This document shows, in pieces, positions 14,061 through 18,027 of a stretch of 18,027 nt of DNA. The stretch's first letter is position 1, and every line of letters begins with the position of its first letter. The notes beneath the pieces were generated by a model. It saw nothing but the letters and a program-made list of their open reading frames with translations. It was not told where the DNA came from and searched no databases. The stretch is taken from NCBI GenBank assembly GCA_023399095.1, contig JAEWQS010000089.1, forward strand, positions 1 to 18,027, given 5' to 3'. The translations under genes were made by a program, and so were the position numbers. The stretch comes from Bacillota bacterium. GTDB taxonomy: Bacteria > Bacillota > Clostridia > Christensenellales > SZUA-584.

Positions 14061-16054
14061 AGTTGTCTCGCGTTCAACTGTGCCATCATGGCTTTCAATT
14101 TCGCTTTTTCGTTCGGTTCGAAATCATATTTTCTGCTCAAGATATCAAACCACTTTTTTTGCCCTTCATGATATTGCCCGGATAGTATAAAGCATTCCAT
14201 AAGATGCATATCGGCCTGTTTCCTTACCGCTTCATCAATACTTTCATGACCCGATTGTAATATAAAAATGGCATTCAAGTATTGCCCTTGGTTCTTAAGC
14301 TCAACCGCTTTGGTAATCATTCTTGAATATTTGTCTTGGCCGGTTATGCCGACGTGCGTCTGCTCAGCTTCCCTATCACTATCTTCCGGTTCAGCCTGTG
14401 GTTCGACATTTTCTTCTGTGGCAGATTCGACACTGAAAATCTGCTCAGCAACCATGTCGCTGTCTTCCGGCTCAGATTGCGGTTCGATCGCTTCTTCAGT
14501 GGCAGATTCGGCACTGACTATCTGCTCTGCATCCATGTCTCTGTATTCCGGTTCAGCCTGCGGTTCGATAGCTTCTTCTGTAGCAGATTCGACACTGAAA
14601 ATCTGCTCTTCATCCATGCCCATGATTTCCGCTTCAGCTTGCGGTTCAACATCTTCCTCTGTAATAGATTCGATGCTGACCACCTGCTCAGCAACCATGT
14701 CGCTGTCTTCTGGCTCAGCCTGCGGTTCGATAGCTTCTTCTATGGCAGATTCAACACTGACAATCTGCTCTGCATCCATGTCGTTGTATTCCGGTTCAGC
14801 CTGCAGTTCGATAACTTCTTCAGTGGCAGATTCGACGCTGATCATCTGTTCTGCATCCATGACCATGATTTCCGCTTCAGCCTGCGGTTCGATAGCTTCT
14901 TCTGTAACAGATTCGATGCTGACCATCTGTTCTGCATCCATGTCGCTGTCTTCCGGTTCAGCCTGCAGTTCGATAGCTTCTTCTATGGCAGATTCGACAC
15001 TGACCATCTGCTCAGCAACCATGTCTCTGTATTCCGGTTCAGCCTGCGGTTCGACATCTTCCTCTATGATAGATTCAATGCTAATCATCTGTTCTGTATC
15101 CATGTCGCTGTCTTCCGGTTCAGCCTGCAGTTTGACATCTTCCTCTGTAACAGATTCGAAACTGACCATCTGTTCTGTATCCATGTCGCTGTCTTCTGGT
15201 TCAGCCTGCGGTTCGACATCTTCCTCTGTGACAGATTCGATGCTGACCATCTGTTCTGCATCCATGCCCATGTCGTCTGTTTGAGCCTGTGGTTCGATAG
15301 CTTCTTCGGTGGCAGATTCGACACTGACCATCTGATCTGCATCCATGCCCATGATTTCCGGTTCCTGCGGTTCGATTACGGCTTCTGTGGAAGACGCGCC
15401 ACTGTCAATTTGTTCAGCGTCCATCACGATGGCTTCCTCTAAGGCTCCCGTTTCCATCTGCATGCCGAGGTCTTTGATCATCATCCGAGGCATTGCTTTT
15501 TCTAAATCACCGTCAAACGAAGAAGCATCACGATGATCCGGCTGAATCAAGCCAGAAAGCGTCGTGCTTTTCTTTTCCGTTGCGGCAGGATCGTTCAGAC
15601 CAGACCAATCCAATGGTTTTTCGCGTTTAATCGCAGGGGCTTTGCGTTCATTTCGGGATGTTTTTGCGATAGTCCTGCGTTTTGTTTTGGGTGCTTGCGC
15701 AGGTCTTAGCTGCACAGGTTTTATCAATTCCTTGGCTTTGCTTTTGTCCGGAGTATCGTCCGGCCCTTCGGCCGCTACATATACAACATTCTTTAAGCTC
15801 CTTCTGTTTGCAGCCAGACTGGAAATCGCATAGATGCCCAGCAGCAATACGAACGCCACAACAAATGAAATTATGAGATTTTCGTAACTCCCAAAATATA
15901 ACGGATACAAGATAACCAAGCACGAGAAAATACACGCAAAAGTCAGAATGACAGTACCGATGATTTTGCTAAAAAGAGAATGTCTGTTTATTTGTAAATT
16001 AACAATAATACTAATTACTGTTACCAATCCAATAAGTGCGAAAAAAGGTATCAA
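14057..16054 (-). CDS. Membrane protein with twelve acidic 27-residue tandem repeats and a TPR-like C-terminus
   Basis: The protein has 665 residues and I do not recognise a family. Three membrane helices (about 4-20, 31-52, 58-80) open the protein. A basic linker (about 100-147, rich in Lys/Arg) comes next, then the repeats: one degenerate 26-residue copy (211-236) and twelve exact-length 27-residue copies (237-560). Each is rich in Glu, Asp and Ser, on the pattern MDAEQMVSIES then TEEDVEPQAEPED. A helical C-terminal domain (about 573-660, KAVELKNQGQYLNAIFILQ) looks like TPR repeats. The repeat block is very acidic and probably unstructured or loosely helical. The start is TTG with AGGGG 10 nt upstream. 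It is the first gene of an operon with VanW and PRC-barrel genes, suggesting an envelope-associated scaffold. Confidence 0.85.
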   Translation of the reverse strand: MIPFFALIGLVTVISIIVNLQINRHSLFSKIIGTVILTFACIFSCLVILYPLYFGSYENLIISFVVAFVLLLGIYAISSLAANRRSLKNVVYVAAEGPDDTPDKSKAKELIKPVQLRPAQAPKTKRRTIAKTSRNERKAPAIKREKPLDWSGLNDPAATEKKSTTLSGLIQPDHRDASSFDGDLEKAMPRMMIKDLGMQMETGALEEAIVMDAEQIDSGASSTEAVIEPQEPEIMGMDADQMVSVESATEEAIEPQAQTDDMGMDAEQMVSIESVTEEDVEPQAEPEDSDMDTEQMVSFESVTEEDVKLQAEPEDSDMDTEQMISIESIIEEDVEPQAEPEYRDMVAEQMVSVESAIEEAIELQAEPEDSDMDAEQMVSIESVTEEAIEPQAEAEIMVMDAEQMISVESATEEVIELQAEPEYNDMDAEQIVSVESAIEEAIEPQAEPEDSDMVAEQVVSIESITEEDVEPQAEAEIMGMDEEQIFSVESATEEAIEPQAEPEYRDMDAEQIVSAESATEEAIEPQSEPEDSDMVAEQIFSVESATEENVEPQAEPEDSDREAEQTHVGITGQDKYSRMITKAVELKNQGQYLNAIFILQSGHESIDEAVRKQADMHLMECFILSGQYHEGQKKWFDILSRKYDFEPNEKAKLKAMMAQLNARQL
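14375..15346 (-). repeat. 81-bp tandem repeat array, 12 units, inside the membrane protein gene
   Basis: Twelve in-frame units of 81 bp (972 bp) encode the 27-residue acidic repeats. A diverged 78-bp unit precedes them at 15347-15424. Units differ by point changes but keep exact length. The last seven residues of the unit vary between a few recurring endings (EPEDSD, EPEYRD, AEIMG types) that reappear in non-adjacent units, pointing to block duplication. Confidence 0.95.
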
Positions 16055-16132
16055 TAGACTGATTCCCCTGCTATTTATTTTAGCTGTACAAATTGTAGAA
16101 GTTTCATTTATATATCTTCTATATTATCAATT

Positions 16133-16161
16133 ATCATATATTATCTTTGACATAAAGTCAA
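16133..16161 (-). promoter_or_regulatory. Promoter of the repeat protein-VanW-PRC operon
   Basis: On the minus strand TTGACT (16156-16161) and TATGAT (16133-16138) are exactly 17 bp apart, each a 5/6 match to consensus. The leader to the TTG start is about 70 nt. Confidence 0.7.
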
Positions 16162-16180
16162 CTTTCACGAGCTCGAAAGT
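16161..16180. promoter_or_regulatory. Inverted repeat next to the -35 box of the repeat-protein operon
   Basis: ACTTTC (16161-16166) and GAAAGT (16175-16180) are perfect inverted arms, with the 8-bp palindrome CGAGCTCG between and partly overlapping them. It touches the upstream edge of the -35 box, where an activator or repressor could bind. The rest of the gap up to 16295 shows nothing else convincing. Confidence 0.4.
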
Positions 16181-16295
16181 GCCCGAAAAATGGAATTTTG
16201 TGCTGTTTCATGTCGATTGTTGTTTGTTAGAACCGCTTGTCATTTACTATCACACAAGAGAGGGCACATCCCGCCAAAAAATACATCATTGCTTC

Positions 16296-17807
16296 CTAAG
16301 TGCCATATAACGTCGCCTTGTTTCTGCCCCCCGCTTTAGAGGCATAAAGCGCAATATCAGCGTGTTTCATTAAAATATCCATGGTTCTATGTCCATCCTG
16401 AGTCACTGCAACGCCAATGCTGACTCTAAGCGTCCAATCGGCTTCGTCCACGGAAAGTTCGCGAACAAGCATTGTCAGCTTCTCAGCCTTGTCTTTGGCC
16501 GTCTGCGGGCCATCTATGCTTATAAATATTGCGAATTCATCACCACCGAGGCGTCCGATCACGTCAGATTTGCGAAAAATGCGCCCAAGCATCGCACCCA
16601 ATTCTTTAATGACACGGTCTCCCGTCATGTGCCCCAACGTATCGTTGATCTGTTTGAAGTTATCCACATCGACCATAAAAAGCGCAAACTCTTTGTCCGA
16701 CGAACTATTCAAGCGTTTGTGACACTTGTCGATAAAGGCGCGTCTGTTAAGGACACCGCTTAACTCATCAATCGTCGCCTGAATCTTCAAGTTGCTGGTG
16801 AGCAGCTGAAAATCCGTGATATCATGAATTGTTTTAAGCTCACCGTATACACTGTCGCCGTTTCCTTTGATGTATGTGGTGCTTATCTCGAAAAAGCGCT
16901 TAGCATCCTTTGACTTTTGAACCCATGTTGTTTGCGGAGACTGGATTGCAGCGAACAGCGTTTGCTGATCGTCCGTTACGCGTTTAAGGCTTGCTTTGCG
17001 CAATTTGATATTCTGACCGCGGAAAAATTCTTTGGCCGCCTCGTTATAATCGATGATAAACATGTTGTTGTCCAGCAACAGCATGGCATCCGCATTCTGG
17101 TCAAAAATGATCTCCCGCGCCAATGCTTTGACCTCCAAGAAGTCATTTCGAATGATCGCTGCCACAACCACCATCACGGTTATTGGCAGGACCATCACCA
17201 TGTAATCCATTTTAATCGTAAATGGCTGAAAAAGATTCAGAGCGAGGCCCACCACTACTATAAAAGCTGCAACCAGCATATAAACAGTTCTGCCTGGCTT
17301 TTTCTTTAAGCTTTTTATGTACAGAACCATCGATGCCACAACCATACCGGCCGAGTGAACAGCCTGTACATACATCCATACACCCCGCTCCTTTACAAGC
17401 AGCAGATGTCCGTTTACCGTTTCAATGCTCATCTGCCCAAAATATAGATGATGAAAATCGTTAGTCATGCGCAAAACAAAGGTTAAGACAGGGATCGCAT
17501 AAATAAGCGCCAGCAGCCACCACCGCAGAAAAAAGAATTTCTGCGCATACATCAGGCATATGGTCAGCCATAGCGCCGATACAAAGGGTATCCCCAGATA
17601 CTGAAAATAATTCCAAAACAGCATCTGATCCAGCGTCTGCGAATGAATCTCCGCTGAATAGCCGTATAAATAGATATTGATAACCACGCTGAGAATCAAT
17701 AGCAGCTTTATATGTGACGCCTTACTTTTTGATAGAAGATATGCCGAATAAAACGTGGTCACACAAACGGATATAAATAGATAAATATTGAATATATCAA
17801 GCAGCAT
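16296..17807 (-). CDS. Membrane diguanylate cyclase: 7TM sensor, PAS-like domain, GGDEF
   Basis: The protein has 503 residues. The first 220 contain about seven membrane helices resembling the 7TM N-terminal region of some histidine kinases. A PAS-like segment (about 230-335, FDQNADAMLLLDNNMFIIDYNEAAKEFF) follows, then a GGDEF domain (about 340-503). The active-site motif GGDEF (421-425) is intact, and RKSD (412-415), five residues before it, is the product-inhibition site. It should therefore make cyclic di-GMP and be feedback-controlled, in response to a membrane or extracytoplasmic signal. The ATG at 17807 was chosen (GGGG 9 nt upstream) over an in-frame TTG at 17822 with no ribosome site. 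It reads toward the repeat-protein operon, which has its own promoter. Confidence 0.9.
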   Translation of the reverse strand: MLLDIFNIYLFISVCVTTFYSAYLLSKSKASHIKLLLILSVVINIYLYGYSAEIHSQTLDQMLFWNYFQYLGIPFVSALWLTICLMYAQKFFFLRWWLLALIYAIPVLTFVLRMTNDFHHLYFGQMSIETVNGHLLLVKERGVWMYVQAVHSAGMVVASMVLYIKSLKKKPGRTVYMLVAAFIVVVGLALNLFQPFTIKMDYMVMVLPITVMVVVAAIIRNDFLEVKALAREIIFDQNADAMLLLDNNMFIIDYNEAAKEFFRGQNIKLRKASLKRVTDDQQTLFAAIQSPQTTWVQKSKDAKRFFEISTTYIKGNGDSVYGELKTIHDITDFQLLTSNLKIQATIDELSGVLNRRAFIDKCHKRLNSSSDKEFALFMVDVDNFKQINDTLGHMTGDRVIKELGAMLGRIFRKSDVIGRLGGDEFAIFISIDGPQTAKDKAEKLTMLVRELSVDEADWTLRVSIGVAVTQDGHRTMDILMKHADIALYASKAGGRNKATLYGT

Positions 17808-17947
17808 AGAAATGAGCCCCAATAGTTAGTATATATAACTTATATCATACCACAGCCATAAAAAAACGTACAGCATACCGTATTCCAAGGAATTCTGGTG
17901 CTGTAGGACTACAATACATATTGGACACTGAACCTTGAAAATAAAAG

Positions 17948-18020
17948 ATGCAGGAGCTGGCTCACGGGGTATTGTTGAGTTGTCAAGACAAAACACTACC
18001 GAAAGGAGCCATTCCTGCAT
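17948..18020 (+). repeat. Inverted repeat enclosing the leader, ribosome site and start codon of the edge gene
   Basis: The left arm ATGCAGGAGCTGGCTC (17948-17963) is complementary to GAGCCATTCCTGCAT (18006-18020), with 14 paired bases and one small internal mismatch. The 42-nt loop could add a short inner stem (CGGGGTA with TACCG). The right arm covers part of the AAAGGAG ribosome site and the first two bases of the ATG. The RNA fold would hide the translation start. Confidence 0.65.
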
Positions 18021-18027
18021 GAACAAC
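18019..18027 (+). CDS. Start of an unidentified gene, cut by the window edge (possibly a transposase)
   Basis: Only ATG AAC AAC is in view. AAAGGAG at 18002-18008 with 10 nt spacing supports a real start. The upstream inverted repeat that would mask the ribosome site, together with the unusual leader, resembles insertion-sequence organisation. No protein motif is available, so the identity is open. Confidence 0.4.

Noticed and set aside
14375..15346. 81-bp repeats as a CRISPR array
   Set aside because: The units are contiguous, in frame and coding, with no unique spacers and no cas genes nearby.
14268..15442. Two long plus-strand open frames (338 and 368 codons) across the repeat array
   Set aside because: The repeat unit is a multiple of three, so any stop-free frame in one unit stays open through all units. 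The products are low-complexity Ser/Cys- or Phe/Arg-rich, with no ribosome sites. The minus-strand frame has membrane and TPR-like parts outside the repeats and sits in an operon.
17826..18026. 66-codon minus-strand frame at the right edge
   Set aside because: It runs antisense through the inverted repeat and the ribosome site of the plus-strand gene start, has no ribosome site of its own and has no recognisable domain.

Overview
The window looks like chromosomal DNA of an anaerobic, low-to-mid GC Firmicute, probably a clostridial lineage. The evidence is AGGAGG-type ribosome binding sites, frequent TTG starts, TTGACA/TATAAT promoters, and the protein families present: Mfd, WHG-type TetR, VanW with G5, a DUF2225-like protein, and a cupin regulator beside an acyl-CoA ligase. 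No species is assigned. Apart from the right edge, nothing here looks like a large mobile island. Function calls rest on motif reading, without database searches.

Left part (1-3950). The C-terminal half of mfd enters from the left edge. It converges, with only a 5-bp gap, on a TetR-family repressor gene. The repressor is divergent from two overlapping flavodoxin-like oxidoreductase genes. The 126-bp divergent region holds two near-identical 19-bp palindromes placed on the promoter elements, which gives a readable autoregulated redox or xenobiotic-response switch. A strong terminator closes the oxidoreductase pair.

Middle part (4031-9545, all minus strand). This holds a small four-helix membrane protein, a protein with two tandem class II aldolase domains whose second copy has lost most active-site residues, an M15 peptidase lipoprotein, and a two-gene unit (XRE-cupin regulator, then AMP-forming acyl-CoA synthetase) ending in a clear terminator.

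Right-middle (9787-11864). A plus-strand protein joins a cyclic-nucleotide-binding-like domain to a two-CxxC module of the DUF2225 type. It is followed by an AT-rich HAD phosphatase gene on the minus strand.

Right part (12014-17807, minus strand). A tight three-gene operon encodes (i) a membrane protein with twelve acidic 27-residue tandem repeats and a TPR-like C-terminus, (ii) a VanW/G5 envelope protein overlapping it by 4 bp, and (iii) a PRC-barrel protein 10 bp further on. A good promoter precedes the unit and a 14-bp-stem terminator follows it. Upstream, on the same strand, lies a membrane diguanylate cyclase (7TM, PAS-like, GGDEF). This operon is the best candidate in the window for an undescribed system, presumably related to the cell envelope.

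Right edge (17948-18027). A plus-strand reading frame begins 9 bases before the end. Its leader contains an inverted repeat that would pair the ribosome binding site and start codon with upstream sequence. This arrangement is typical of insertion-sequence transposase genes, but the gene itself is not in view.
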